Positions 11,193 through 22,600 of a DNA stretch of 64,000 nt are shown in pieces (position 1 is the first letter of the stretch; each line of letters opens with the position of its first letter). This DNA comes from Vitis vinifera (taxonomy: Eukaryota; Streptophyta; Magnoliopsida; Vitales; Vitaceae), in assembly GCF_030704535.1 (NCBI RefSeq), contig NC_081810.1, positions 2,833,501-2,897,500 on the forward strand, given 5' to 3'. The translations under genes were made by a program, and so were the position numbers. The notes under the pieces are model-generated. The model did no database searches, had not been told where the DNA came from, and saw nothing but the letters and a program-made list of their open reading frames with translations.

Positions 11193-11515
11193 CATTTTTT
11201 AAAACTTGAATTAAATTCAAATTAATCGATTCAAATTCGAATTAAACTCACTCACCCAAAAAAACACTCATTCCCATTTTTTAAAACTCGAGTTAAATTC
11301 AAATTTATTGATTTACATTTGAATCAAACAAATTCACGTAAATCACTTTCAATCTTATTTTTTAAACTTTGAGTTAAATTCAGATGAATCGATATAAATT
11401 CGAATCAAACTAATTTATCATAATCACACTCAGTCTCATTTTTTAAAACTCAGTTAAATTTAAATTCATTGGTTTAGACTCGAATCAAACTAACTCACTC
11501 AAATAACACCCTTGA
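11193..11515. repeat. Minisatellite, four units of about 82 bp
   Basis: Units begin near 11193, 11275, 11356 and 11437, each with CATTTTTTAAAACT or a close variant, followed by GAGTTAAATTCAAAT and CGAATCAAACTAA variants. Spacing is 81-82 bp throughout, with moderate divergence between units. It is non-coding. Confidence 0.8.
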
Positions 11516-13365
11516 TGTATAAATTGACTTTGCTCTCCAAACTCTATACCATAAGTGAATTTTTTACTTAGGATTATAAACATGTGGGCCAATTTTTAAT
11601 ACAAAGAAATTGATGTGAGAATTTATTATTATTATTAGAACTTATCTCAAGGAAGTTCAAATTTAAAAGCCTCAGGGCAATTTGCACCTACTTGTGCCAT
11701 CACCAACCACTTGTTGCTAACATTAATTACTCTACAATTTTAAATTTTAATTAAATTTATTAAAAATATTTTTGTCTAATCACGTACTTTTTTTTTACTT
11801 AACGGTCATAATTTTTTTGAAATTGGATTCTAATCATGTGATAAAGGTGGTGTTATTTCACCAAGTTGGGTTAATGATTTGAACGGGAGGGACAAATGGA
11901 GCAGAAAAAAACAATAAAGAAAAGAAATGGGGAAATGGGTAATTCCAAAAAAAGACAAGGTACAAATAAATAATAATAAAATAATTAGTTTTTGATTTGA
12001 AATCACTGTTGGGTGAAGAAAACGAGGTTGCACGCCTATTCTTTTCACTTCAGTTGTTTCTTCCTTTTTCAGGCTGCAGCTCCCTCTCTCTCCCGCCTCT
12101 TGCCTTGCTTCTGCTACTTTTTCCAATATTCTTTATTATTAATTTTTTTTTTCTTTCATGGGTATTATTTTTTTCTTTATATAAAATTAAATATAATTAT
12201 ATGCCTTGTGTTTGTTTATGATTTGCATGAAATAATTAAAAAAAACCAACTTCTATTAGATTTAAAATATAAATCAAACTTTTACATGAATTTCCTTTTC
12301 CAACTTCTTAAGCGCCTGGTAGTGATTTGTAAAAGTATTTTTAATTTAAAAAATGTTTTTGAAAAGAAATTGGGTGTTTGGTTATATTTAAGAAATATTT
12401 TTAAAAATATGAAAAATTATTTGTAGTGTTGAAAAAAATTAGTTGTAGTGTTTTCTGAAGAAACATTTCAACTTCGTTTGGTAATGATTTTAAGAAATGT
12501 TTTCGGTATAAATAATATTTAAAAAAAATAAAAATAAAAAGTGTTTAAAAAATTTATGAAACACATTTTAAAATCTGAAAAATCACTTGTAGTAGTAGAA
12601 AATTATTTGTAGTGTTTTCTAAAAAAATACTTCGGGTCAATTTGGTAGTTATTCCGAGAAGGGCTTTTGGTCCAAAAAGTGTTTTTGAAAAAAAATAAAT
12701 AATGTGTGGTAAAATTTTAAAAGTATTTTGAAAAATATAAAAAAAATTACTTATAATATTTTTTGAATAAATACTTGATAGTTGATTTTTCTAAAAAATA
12801 CTATCGAAAAAAATACTTTCATAGTAAATACTTTAAATAAAAATACCATCAAACGTTAGATAATTCTCTTAAAAATATTTGGAGATAAAATATTTTTACT
12901 AAAAACATCGAAAAATACAGTTTTGAAAACCTCATCATTTGTGTAATATATAATTGAAATATACATATGAAAATAAGATAATTATGATTTGATTTTCAAA
13001 AGGATGTTTCTAGTGTTATCTTTCGCAAAATTGTCATCTAAATAGTGAGGAAAAATTATTCAAAGCCTAACTAATAAACAAGAGTGATGGCTAAATTATG
13101 AATTCTTTTCAATGGATCCTTTTCATCGTTCTTCACCAAATAAATAATCCAAATTTAAATGATTTTATTATTTTTTTAATTTAAAAAAAAAGGAAAAAAA
13201 GAAGAAGAAAAAGATAGAATTTTGGTACAAAAAAAGTCACTAAGGTCCAAAAACTCACATTTCAAACTGAATTTAAAAACCAAAAAGTGGTATCTCTCTT
13301 ACATATAACAGCAAGAGCAACTGCAGAGCAAGTAACAACCAGGAGAGGAGAGAGAGACTGAAGAC
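11516..13365. other. Intergenic spacer with MITE-like debris and the 5' flank of the coiled-coil gene
   Basis: No gene is supported. Several diverged pieces of repeat family 3 fill 12310-12920. The last 100 bp before 13366 are purine-rich (GGAGAGGAGAGAGAGACTG) and probably belong to the 5' UTR of the downstream gene. I see no convincing TATA box. Confidence 0.45.
12310..12925. mobile_element. Clustered MITE-like fragments, family 3
   Basis: At least three head-to-tail diverged pieces start with TTGGTAGTTATTCCG / TTGGTAATGATTTTAAG / CTGGTAGTGATTTG and contain AAAATCACTTGTAGT-type and TACTTGATAGTTGATT phrases. The right piece ends ACCATCAAACG, roughly inverted to the GTTTGGTA starts. There is no coding capacity. 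Confidence 0.5.
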
Positions 13366-16300
13366 ATGTCAACAGCAACCAGAAGACTCAAATGGCATCC
13401 ATCACCGCCAACTCCCAGCCCTAGAATCCTCAACCTCCCCCACCGCCACCGCCGCAGGCCCCCCAAGCCTCCCGCCGCCGACTTCCTCCTCCGCCGCAGC
13501 TGTCGCAGGGCCAAGCTCGAGACGCTTTTCCATCAGGAGCGAGCCTTCTCCAAGACTGTTCCCATTGTGGTGTTTGATTCTGGATGTGAGAGGAGAGAGA
13601 GAGTTGAGGAGGGGGAAGAAGAGGAGGAGGTTGTTGCGGTGGCGGAGGCGGAGGAGGAGAGGTGGAGAGTGGAAGCGGAGATACTGAGGGCGGAGTGCAA
13701 TTTTCTGAGGATGGAGAGGGAGGTTGCGGTGAAGAAGTTGGAGAAGAGTAGGGTTCACATGGAGAGCGCTCTGCGGTCCGCTGTTCAGACTATCATTTCT
13801 GTTAGTTTCCTTTCTTCTTCTTCTTCTTCTTCTTCTTCTTCTTCTTTTTCTCTCTCTTTGTCTGGCTCAATCGGCTCTGTTTGGTTCCTGAGAAAGTGTA
13901 GAGAAACGTGAGAAATTTTGGGTCGGTGAATTTTCTCTATTTTGGACTATTCGGCTTGGTTGACTGACTTGAGTTGAGTTGGGCTGCTGCGAAACGTCAG
14001 GGCAGAAAGAAAGAAAGTTTAAACTTTTGAATTATATTTTCTTTTAAACACAAACAACAGAACCAGACGGAACAAGTTTTTTTTCTTTTCCTTGGTTTTC
14101 TCGGCAACCAACCAGAGAGTATAGTTATCTACCTGGTTTTAACTGCTTTATTTATCAGTTCTGTCTGTTGGTTTCTGTATCTCCTTTTACTTAGTTGTCT
14201 ATTAATATCCTTTGGAATGTTTGCTCAGAAAATGCAACAAATTATAGTTTGATTTATTATTTATGGCTCTCAGAATACAATAACCTGCACTTATAGTTTA
14301 TCCTTTTTTTTCCTGTGCTTTTCTCAGAATCCAAACAGAGGATTCTCCAATCTCAATTATTCCAATTAATCGATCAATTTTGTTTTAAACAGATTACATT
14401 CCAGTGTTTTTTGTTTAATCCAATTTATGTTGCTACTGCTTGGACATGGACGCTACATCTGTTACTCTCAGTTCAGGCTCGGAAATTTGGATCTTTGATT
14501 TTCACTATGGAACCTAGAAAACCGCCCAAGCCTATACTCTGTTTATTTTCTGACTCAATTGCTTCCAAATTTCATTCTCTTGTACCTTTTCAATGTCATA
14601 AGCTCCATTTTCCTGCTCAGAAAAAGTTGGAAAAGAAAATTGAAAAAATTTGGGATTTGATGAAGCTCAAAATTCAATTTAGTTGATCGTAGCTACTTGG
14701 CTTCGTTCAGTGTTTTATTTCTGCATTTTCTATTACTTTCCTTCTCAGTCTATTAGCTCTGCGATGTTCTTTGGCAAATTTCAATGACTATCGAGTTCAT
14801 CTCAAATAAATAATTTTGTGGTGATTTGCAGGGGAAAAAGAAGATTTGTGAAGGAAAGAGTGTGAGCACAGTATTGGAGGAAGAAATTGAGGATTTGGCG
14901 GAGAAATTAGAGAAGTTGCAGAGGAGCTCAGATGCAAAGGATTTTGAGGTTAAGAAATGTAGTAATTTTGATAAACAGACATCTCTTCTGCAGAGACGGC
15001 TAGAGAAGCTTGGTGGTATATCAGATAAGTGTGTAAAGGAGATTCAAGAGATTGCTGAAGCAAGCTTGTCAATTAACACTAGTTGCAGTGTTGGCAAGAG
15101 TTCAGTTTCAAATCGCAGATGCAATAAATTCATGGATGTAAGATCTCTTTACCCTCTATTTGTTTACCAACTGAGGGAGAAAAGCTATATGGACACCAAA
15201 AAACTCAAATTTCGCTGGGGAAATATCGTATTAGAAGATTCAAATGGGTTGCTTGTTTGATTTATTTCATTGCATCCATCTGTCGGTTCATGGATGCTCT
15301 TGAATTCTTTTACCCTCCATTTAATTGCTAAGAAAACTAGTGCAAATAAATAAACTTTGGAATCCCATATTTTATGTCTGAATTAGTTTTTCATGAGTGA
15401 AGGAGAAAAAAAGAAAGAAAGAAAGAAAGAAAAGGAATTGGAATCCCAAATTGTTGGTCTTAGCAAAGAAGAAAATTATTTCATTCCTTTTTTTCATCAT
15501 ATGGTCTATGTGGAAATGCGTAATTTTGATTTGGAAAGACTGTGCAGGTGGAGATTCTGAGAAGGAAAATGGAGGGATTGTCAAGGGGGGTCTTGTTAGA
15601 GAGAATGAAGGAGGAGTATGGGTCAATGCTCTCTACAGAAAATTGTTCTATTGCCAGTTCTGCTTCCACATCTAGGCGAATCGAAGCACCTGATTCTTCT
15701 TCTTCCCCAGTACCGAAACCACATCAGGTAAAGACCTTATTCCTAACTTGTTAATTATTCCTACACTCTACACTGCTCTTTTTATTGATGTATTAGGATA
15801 GCTATGCATAATTGCTAGAGAACGATTTTAGAATTGAAAGAATTGCTTCTGCAGGAGACTGTGTCTCATGAAGAGCATGGGTGCTCAGGACGTTGCAAGG
15901 TTATAGTTCGGAGGATTATGGAGCAAGTTAGAACAGAGACAGAGCAGTGGTCTCAAATGCAAGAAATGCTGGAGCAGGTGAGGGAGGAGATGGAAGAACT
16001 GAATGCTTCTCGGGACTTTTGGGAAGATCGAGCTCTTGATTCTGAATGTCTAATCCAATACCTGCATTCTGATGTAAGACTTTCATACAAACACATTATA
16101 CCCAATTGCTCTATGTTGTTTTCCTCTGAATGCAGATCTTGAATTTAGCTTATTGATAGCTAGGCTAGTTTGCTATCAGAAGGAGCTGCCTTGCTTGCTT
16201 CTGTTGTCATCTAATGTTCATATTGGACCATAACACCTAAACTCTAATGAAACAAACATTTAGTATCACCACCCTTGTGCTGTCTGTTTCTCGGAAAATT

Positions 16301-16954
16301 TTACCTTTCCAGGTCCTGCTTTTAAAGGCTAAAGCGATGTAAAAGGTGCAAGAGATGTAAGAATGGATAGAGCTTCCAACTTCATAAAACAAGCCTCAGA
16401 AACCTGTATATTTTATCACTTTGATGGTTAACTTTGTTGGGCCTTTTCTTCTGTTGATTACAAGTTTGGGAGAGAGGATAGTTCCTTAGACTTGCTTACA
16501 CCATGCCTTTTGTATTATTTTATTCTCTAACAAGCTGTATCACTGAAGGTGTAATGTCGCTTTTCACTAGGTGGAAGAATGGAAGCAGAAAGCACTCTCT
16601 TCTAATGACAAGGCAAACGAGCTACAAGCACAAGTATTCATACTCAGCGAGGAGATCAACAACTTAAGGAAGGAGCAAAACAAAGAAGCAACAAGGACCA
16701 CCGCACAAAATGAGACGGATAAACGGTTGTTAGTCTGTCATATGAAGGAAAATCACCAGGCTAACAGCAACAGCACCATGCAGAAGGAGCAGGTGTTGAG
16801 TGAAGGCAGGAGAAAAACATACACACCCAGTGCTGCTCTTCTGCCTCCAAGACGGTCACCGTTTCGGGAAATTGGTAATTTGGCTCCAATGCTAAGGCAG
16901 AATAGTAAGGCGATTTTCCCTTTGCATTGCCCTGAGCCTTCCAAGACAAGGTAA
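13366..16954 (+). CDS. Coiled-coil protein of unknown function, five exons
   Basis: Exons 13366-13800, 14832-15137, 15548-15727, 15855-16073 and 16571-16954 join in frame (all introns phase 0, all GT-AG) to a 507-residue protein. Residues 1-60 are rich in Pro and Arg (basic, RHRRRPPKPP). From about residue 80 an acidic stretch leads into heptad-like charged helices: about 85-143 with ERWRVEAEILRAECNFLRME, about 155-215 with EEEIEDLAEKLEKLQ, about 250-270, about 315-370 with QMQEMLEQVREEMEEL, and about 381-425. The C-terminus is basic and Ser/Pro-rich (LLPPRRSPFREIGNLAP). No catalytic motif, signal peptide or membrane segment is visible. Long coiled coils suggest a cytoskeletal or scaffold role, like plant proteins loosely annotated as golgin, USO1 or myosin-heavy-chain related, but I cannot name the family. 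The start is the first ATG after a purine-rich leader. Exon joins were made by eye. Confidence 0.8.
13812..13846. repeat. (TTC)n microsatellite in intron 1 of the coiled-coil gene
   Basis: About 11 TTC units begin about 10 bp after the GTTAGT donor of intron 1. If read through they would encode a poly-Ser run, but the donor and in-frame exon join make this intronic. Confidence 0.85.
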
Positions 16955-17467
16955 ACCTTCAGAGGAAGAGGCAGAGTGAGATTCTCATACCCTGAATTCA
17001 GTGAGGAAACCAAATGCTGTATATATTTTCTTTTCCAACTGTATCAACTGTGTGAGACAGTGAGACTTCTTAGAGGGACAATTTTCCTTTGATCTAATTT
17101 CTAGCTTGCCCTTCAATGGGAGTCGATGTCATAGGTTTTTGCCCTTCCAAAACAGGGCAAGCTAAATCCAAAACTATTCTAACTCTTGAGAAAGTTTGAA
17201 ACATTATTCTACAGGTCTGCTGTGCAGAAGTTGAATATGAATGGTTTGTGGGGTCACTATTTTTTCATCTGATTAGGTGGTCGGGTCCCATCCAAAAGAT
17301 ATGGGTAAGTAATCACGGCAACAAGAATGGCGGTGCATGTCGGGTATGTTGATCGTGACATGCACTTCATTGGTGGTGATCACTTTAAATGTACCTTAAA
17401 ATGAAGTTTATATTCCGTTTATAGCAAAAAAATATGAATTTTTAAAAAAAAATTAATTTAAAATATT

Positions 17468-17622
17468 AATGGGTTTCCTTCAATTTAAAAAATATTAGAA
17501 AATTTGTTTCAATTAAAAGCAAATAATACAAAAAAGGTTCAAATGATCCCACCAATGGGTCTCATTCAAATTTTAAAATATTAACAAATTTGTTAAATTA
17601 AAAGCAAATAATACAAAAATAA
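17468..17622. repeat. Tandem duplication, period about 86 bp
   Basis: Two units start with AATGGGT and share AAAAGCAAATAATACAAAAA at their ends. They are diverged by several small changes. Non-coding. Confidence 0.7.
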
Positions 17623-18004
17623 ATTAATTATTAAAATAATTTAGTAAGAGTACTTAAGAAATTAAAATTACTATAATGGTTTTACGGAAAATGGAAGAAG
17701 ATCCATATCAAAGAACAAAAGTATTATCCAATGATAAATTTGATCGGAAGAATTAATGAGAAAAATGTAAATTTAAAATTTTCATTTTTAAATTTAATTT
17801 CATTATAATTTGGGTATGTGGGATGGAGCCTCATATGAATTTTGATGTTGGAAGTTAAAGTAAAGAGACGTGTGATGGTATTTATTAGATCATTTATGAT
17901 GGAAGGGGAGTATTTTTAGAAAGGATTTGTTTTAATGAAATTCTTTTTTTTTTTCAGAAGGATTAATTTTATTTATTTTGTCATTTAATTTAAAATAATT
18001 AAAG

Positions 18005-18281
18005 TTATATTTGATTCCCAAAAATGTTGAGAAAAAAATAAAAAAGAAAAATAGAAGAAAAAAATTAAATGAAAATAAAAAATAAATTTAAAATCAATCA
18101 ATTATTTTCATTTCCAATCTTAAATTCATTTATTTATTTATTTATTTTATATATAAAAATTATATAATTTAAAAATATATAAATTTCTAATTAATTTTAA
18201 TTATATTTGATTTTTTTTTATAAAAATAAATATGAAAAAATTATTTTTTCTAATATTTTTCATAAATTAAATAAAACATAA
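18005..18281 (+). mobile_element. MITE-like element, family 1 (copy F, diverged)
   Basis: It starts TTATATTTGATTCCCAAAAA, has the A-rich then T-rich layout with the family core AATTTAAAAATATATAAATTT and TTTTAATTATATTTGATTT, and ends near AAATAAAACATAAG. The termini are more decayed than in the other copies. Confidence 0.5.
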
Positions 18282-18578
18282 GTGTATTTACTCAAATCAG
18301 AAAAAATGAATGAAATTTATCTTTTCTCCATCTTCAGTTTTTTCTTTTTCCAAATTTAGAAGAAATTCATTCTTATTTTCTATTTTCTTGAATTGAAATT
18401 GGGCAATTTTTTTTCTCATTAGGTGAATTTCACCAGCGAGGCATAATGAAAACATTTTTACAAAATAGGAATAAATATATTAATAAAAAAAAAGCCTAAT
18501 TAATTAAATCCCTTTAAAGGGATTTGGCAGCAAGGCATGAACAGAATCCAAATGGACCAAAATAACCCATTAGGTGTA

Positions 18579-18584
18579 CACGTG
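18579..18584. promoter_or_regulatory. G-box (CACGTG) upstream of the DUF1138 gene
   Basis: The palindrome GTGTACACGTGTTGC contains CACGTG about 200 bp before the start codon at 18783. G-box/ABRE cores bind bZIP and bHLH factors and are common in stress-responsive plant promoters. Function here is inferred from position only. Confidence 0.35.
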
Positions 18585-18782
18585 TTGCGAGACTATTAGT
18601 TACTACATCAATCCTACAGTTGTCGCCTACACTAGATCCCAGCTCCCTAATATACTCACCCTACAATTGGCCACGCAGACCGACAACGTTCGTCCGACCC
18701 ATCAAAGCCTCCCCAAATCTTTCAACAAATGTGAGTTTCCTTGATTCTCTCTATATCTCTATATATATATTTTAGATAGAAC

Positions 18783-19101
18783 ATGGCAACCAAGTACATC
18801 ATTGGCTCTGTTGTTGGAGCCTTTGCTTTGGCCTATGCATTCGACTCTGCTATTTCTGATCGTAAGCTGTTTGGAGGTGAGTTTGGGTGATTTAATTTCA
18901 AACATTCAAAATTTGAATGCTCCGATCGTGTGTAAATGACTGATTTATTATTATTATTATTTAAAACAACCAGGATCAAGTCCCAAAACTGTTAAGGATG
19001 AAGTGTGGTGGGAAGAAACTGACAGGAAGGCCAAGGTGTGGCCCCGCACTGCAGGGCCTCCCGTTGCATTGAACCCTATCACTCGCCGTTCTGAAGCTTG
19101 A
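18783..19101 (+). CDS. DUF1138 family small membrane protein (ATOZI1-like)
   Basis: Two exons, 18783-18876 and 18974-19101, are split by a 97 bp GT-AG intron in phase 1 and give a 73-residue protein. The N-terminus MATKYIIGSVVGAFALAYAF forms a single predicted membrane segment (about residues 4-22). The rest is hydrophilic with the family signature WWEETDRK (43-50) and WPRTAGPP (54-61). The length matches the DUF1138 family, whose Arabidopsis member ATOZI1 was described as ozone-induced. As I recall, members have been found in plant mitochondrial complex IV preparations, so a mitochondrial inner-membrane location is likely but not shown here. The start is the only ATG at the head of the conserved frame. 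It is too short for simple gene finders because the coding part is split. A G-box lies about 200 bp upstream. Confidence 0.85.
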
Positions 19102-21941
19102 AGCCTCGTCATCTTATCGGGACACCATTGCTATGTCTATTTTCAAATAAATGTTCATGGGGGGTTTCCAAGTTGTGTTGGCCCACCCCTTTATGAAATC
19201 ACAATATTTGGCCTGTTTGGTTTCCATGAAATCTCCTCACCATGGACCACTGTCTTGCTATGCCATGTGCGTTGCAGTGGAGAATCTTGACTTATTGAGT
19301 ATTTGGGTATTCCATATTTTGTTTCTTTTTCATTGGTCTTATTCAGCATGGTTGAGGATTAATGGTTTAGGCCTTCAAATCCCGTCTTTTCGGATTGGTG
19401 TGCTTAGAAATATCGTTCGACCCTTCAATGCATTTGTTGATCAGAGCTCCCTTGAAGCCCTAGGCCATAAAGGCCAAAGCCAAAGCATGCAAAAACATGG
19501 AAACATAACCCTTCAATCCATCTGATTCCAATGCCTTAAACATAGTCTAAAGATAGTGAAATGTTTTAGCTTTATTTATCTTCATTTTCAACTTTTTGAC
19601 TCAGCAAACAAAGCATCAATCTGACAAACCATATATTGAGCAAAGAAGGAATCAAATTCTCCTTTCTCCTTTCTTTTTATGTTGTGGGCTGTCTACTCGT
19701 TAATTTCTTTCTCATAAATTGACCCAGAATAGCACTACAAATAATAAATATACAATTTGTGGTTTGGTCAGATCACACTCACCTTAACCAAAAAAGGGAC
19801 TTTGGCCTGATCAAGGGGTCTTTCCATTATTGACAGCTTTAGTAATGTATCAAATTGGTTTAACGCATGGTTCTAGCTTAAATGGTTAAGACTACATAGT
19901 TTGCTATGATAACACCAAAGGAAAATGACTTATTCATCGAAGTTGGTGAACTACTAGGTTTAAATTTTTATTTTTTTTAATAATTTAATAATAAAAAAGA
20001 GGATGTGGGAAGCATGGTCTGGAAGTAAAACTCACGCCTATGCACTTTATTCAAAGTGTGAGGTCTAAAGTCTTGGGTGTGTGTGTGTGAAGATATCAAG
20101 TGGGAAATGTAAGAATGCATCAGTGCCCATGTGCTTGCTTGCATCATGGTGAAACCTAGGGCCCTTGGTTGCTCTTTAAATACTCCCAAATTAGGGTTCA
20201 TTTTTCCTGACAACCCACCAATCCCCCTTTTTCTCTATATCTGTCTTGGGCTTTCCCTTCTTTGACCTTGTGTTTCCAAGGGGAAATGCCCAAGTGATGC
20301 CCTCAATTGCTGCAGAAGTTCTGATCAATAAGCTGCTATCCCCTTTTCCTCTTCAATAAATTGGGTGGATCTATGGTTTCAAAACCCTAGATTTAGAGTA
20401 GCTCAACAGGGACCATGCCCTTAGATGCAGGAGGAGAAAGGCTGATATTCAAGATTTTGCCACTCTTTTAAGTTGTAGATCTGGTTTCAAGAACAAAATC
20501 AGGTATGCAGCTTCTTTTCACCTTTAGATCTCACTTGGTTTTTCATCTTAAGTTGGGTCATTGGGTGGTGATAGGGATCACAGGGAGGCTAGATCCAGTT
20601 ATGTCCAAGGAGATTGAGTTGGAGAAATGGTTTGGATATTATTTCATGATTGGAATGGAGGGTCTTGGGAAATATAACCGAGCCGAATGGGTGGTCTAAG
20701 CAAGCGGGTAATGCAAATTTTCCAATATTAAGTGCGTTAAACATGCCTTTGCATTTAACTAGGAGTGTTGAGAGCATGTGAAACAGTTGCATCAATCATG
20801 GGTACTACAACTTTCATTCTGATTATGTATAGTTGAAAGAAGTACCATTTAGCAGCAAAGACGCTCGGAGATATGTGTTTATAAGGAATGCATTTCGATT
20901 CGCTTTAAGATGAGTCATAATCAATTGTCATCATACGAGGATTAATGGTGAAATACTACTCTTTTGTTTATAAATGACAATTGAGCAGTATAAATCGATA
21001 CAATTGTGGATGGCACAAGATGTCGATCTACCATTTGGCTTGTGTTAAAGAGGATGTCATCTTCTGTGATGAAGAGGATGCCATTTTTTACTATGACACT
21101 AAGATATCCTTGAACACTTCAAGATTCGCATTTTATAAATTTAGCAATGCATTTGATAAATTCAATAAGGTAAATTGCAAGAAGCAACTCAATGGTTAAC
21201 AGTGCGGGTTTAGAGGTTTCTATGGACTTGCGCAATATTCTTCTTTGCAAATACAGTACAGATTTAGAGGCTTCTATTGGCACACTCGACATTCTTCTTT
21301 GCAAATATCAAAAGACCGGGGAAATTTGAGGAGGGTTTGTATGAATGTAAACTGATAGCTCATCTCTTTTATGTATGAAACTCTTTCCAATTTTGTGTAT
21401 ACTGGAAGGGATGCTGTCTCTTTCCCTCTTCTTGAATGAGGATACCTTTCTCCATTTTTAGGATGTAAACAGGAGGGCCCGACCCTCTTGACTTTGATTC
21501 TGATAAGATTTGGGCAAGGCTTGGGCCGGGCTTAGCCCAAGTTTGGAATTTGATTCCTAGCCCAAGTCAGGCCCCAGACCCAAGAACTAGTCTATAAACC
21601 AAAATAAAGAATATGACAAGATTTTACACAATCGTCAATTTTTTAAGGGGTTGAACTTGAATATACCATATTTTAAAGGACCTTTTTAGGGGATGGTTTT
21701 TATTGGGCCTGTGTGCCGATGAACTCCGGCTTCAAAGATCATCTCCAACCATTACGGGCTCATAGACAGAGCTGGAGCCGGGCTAAGAAATACAGGGCAA
21801 TGACCTCTTCTCAATCCTCTTAGTTTACTACTCCATTCATAATCTTTCATATAATCAAGAAATAACACAATATTCAGCTTAAGTAGAAAGAGAAACTCAT
21901 AGCTTGATTGGTTCTTAATAACAATTTTCCATCATTTAGGC
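19102..21941. other. Intergenic region, possible transcribed sequence, no gene supported
   Basis: Composition at 19150-20700 is more balanced than in the flanks and includes open frames up to 124 codons, but none shows a recognisable domain or a convincing splice pattern. A possible exon-like end AACAAAATCAG/GTATGCAG at about 20500 could belong to a noncoding transcript. Around 21470-21600 there is a GGGCC/GGCCC-rich stretch (CTTGGGCCGGGCTTAGCCCA) resembling the arms of the element at 41724-42100. A 54 bp tandem duplication sits at 21209-21309. Confidence 0.4.
21209..21309. repeat. 54 bp tandem duplication
   Basis: Two units begin TTTAGAGG(T/C)TTCTAT and end ATTCTTCTTTGCAAATA. Several substitutions separate them. 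Confidence 0.75.
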
Positions 21942-22243
21942 TATGTTTGGTTTGGAAAATGTAAGGGAAAACACGAGGAAAAGACAACATAAAGGACAAA
22001 TGGAAGAAAATAAAAAGCGAGAAAAAATAAAAATAGATTTAAAATTAATAAATTATTTTTACATGTCACTTTAAACCTATTTCACTTATTTTTACTTTCC
22101 CATATAAAGATTAAATAATTTAAAAATATATAAATTTTTAATTAATTATATATTATTTTATATAAGACAACAAAAAATGATAAAATCATTTTCCTTAACA
22201 TTTTTTTTCTTTCCTTAATATTTTTCGAAAATCAAACATAACT
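21942..22243 (+). mobile_element. MITE-like element, family 1 (copy C)
   Basis: The left end is TATGTTTGGTTTGGAAAATG. The right end is TTTTTCGAAAATCAAACATAA, its imperfect complement. The internal block TTTAAAATTAATAAATTATTTTTAC is shared with copy D, 60 bp downstream. Confidence 0.65.
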
Positions 22244-22300
22244 TTTAAGGTACAAAACTTTATTTAAAAATTCAAATATAGAAAATAGTTTTTCAAGAAA

Positions 22301-22600
22301 TTTTTGGTTCTTAGAAAATATGAGAGAAAATGTGATGGTAAGAAAATAGAGAAGAAAAGTGAAAAAGAAATAAAAAATAAATTTAAAATCAATAAATTAT
22401 TTTATATGCTACTTTAAACTTATTTTATTTATTTTGTTTCTTCCATATAAAGATTAAATAATTTAAAAATATATAAATTTATAATTAATTTTAACTATAC
22501 TTATTTTTTTTTTCTTATTTTCCATGTTGAAATCAAATATGAGAAAATAATTTTTCTTAACTTTTTTTTTTCTTTCCTTAATAGAGAACCAAACATAGTG
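22301..22600 (+). mobile_element. MITE-like element, family 1 (copy D)
   Basis: The left end reads TTTTTGGTTCTTAGAAAATA and the right end CCTTAATAGAGAACCAAACATA. The interior follows copies A-C closely. It lies in the same orientation as copy C, forming a loose tandem pair. Confidence 0.65.

Larger units (their letters stand above)
16955..18578. other. Intergenic spacer downstream of the coiled-coil gene
   Basis: No gene is supported. An approximately 86 bp-period duplication lies at 17468-17622, both units containing AATTAAAAGCAAATAATAC, and a family 1 MITE-like copy at about 18005-18281. Confidence 0.5.

Noticed and set aside
11193..11515. Possible CRISPR-like array
   Set aside because: Units are directly adjacent and diverged with no unique spacers, and the DNA is eukaryotic.
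13402..13758. 118-codon minus-strand frame opposite coiled-coil exon 1
   Set aside because: It is the GC-rich antisense shadow of exon 1; the plus frame has matching splice sites and continues across five exons.
19441..19475. miR159/miR319-like sequence (GAGCTCCCTTGAAGCCC)
   Set aside because: Only partial resemblance, and no complementary arm forming a precursor hairpin is visible nearby.
19151..19525. 124-codon open frame downstream of the DUF1138 gene
   Set aside because: No recognisable domain, and it begins 50 bp after the DUF1138 stop, so it is most likely 3' UTR or spacer.
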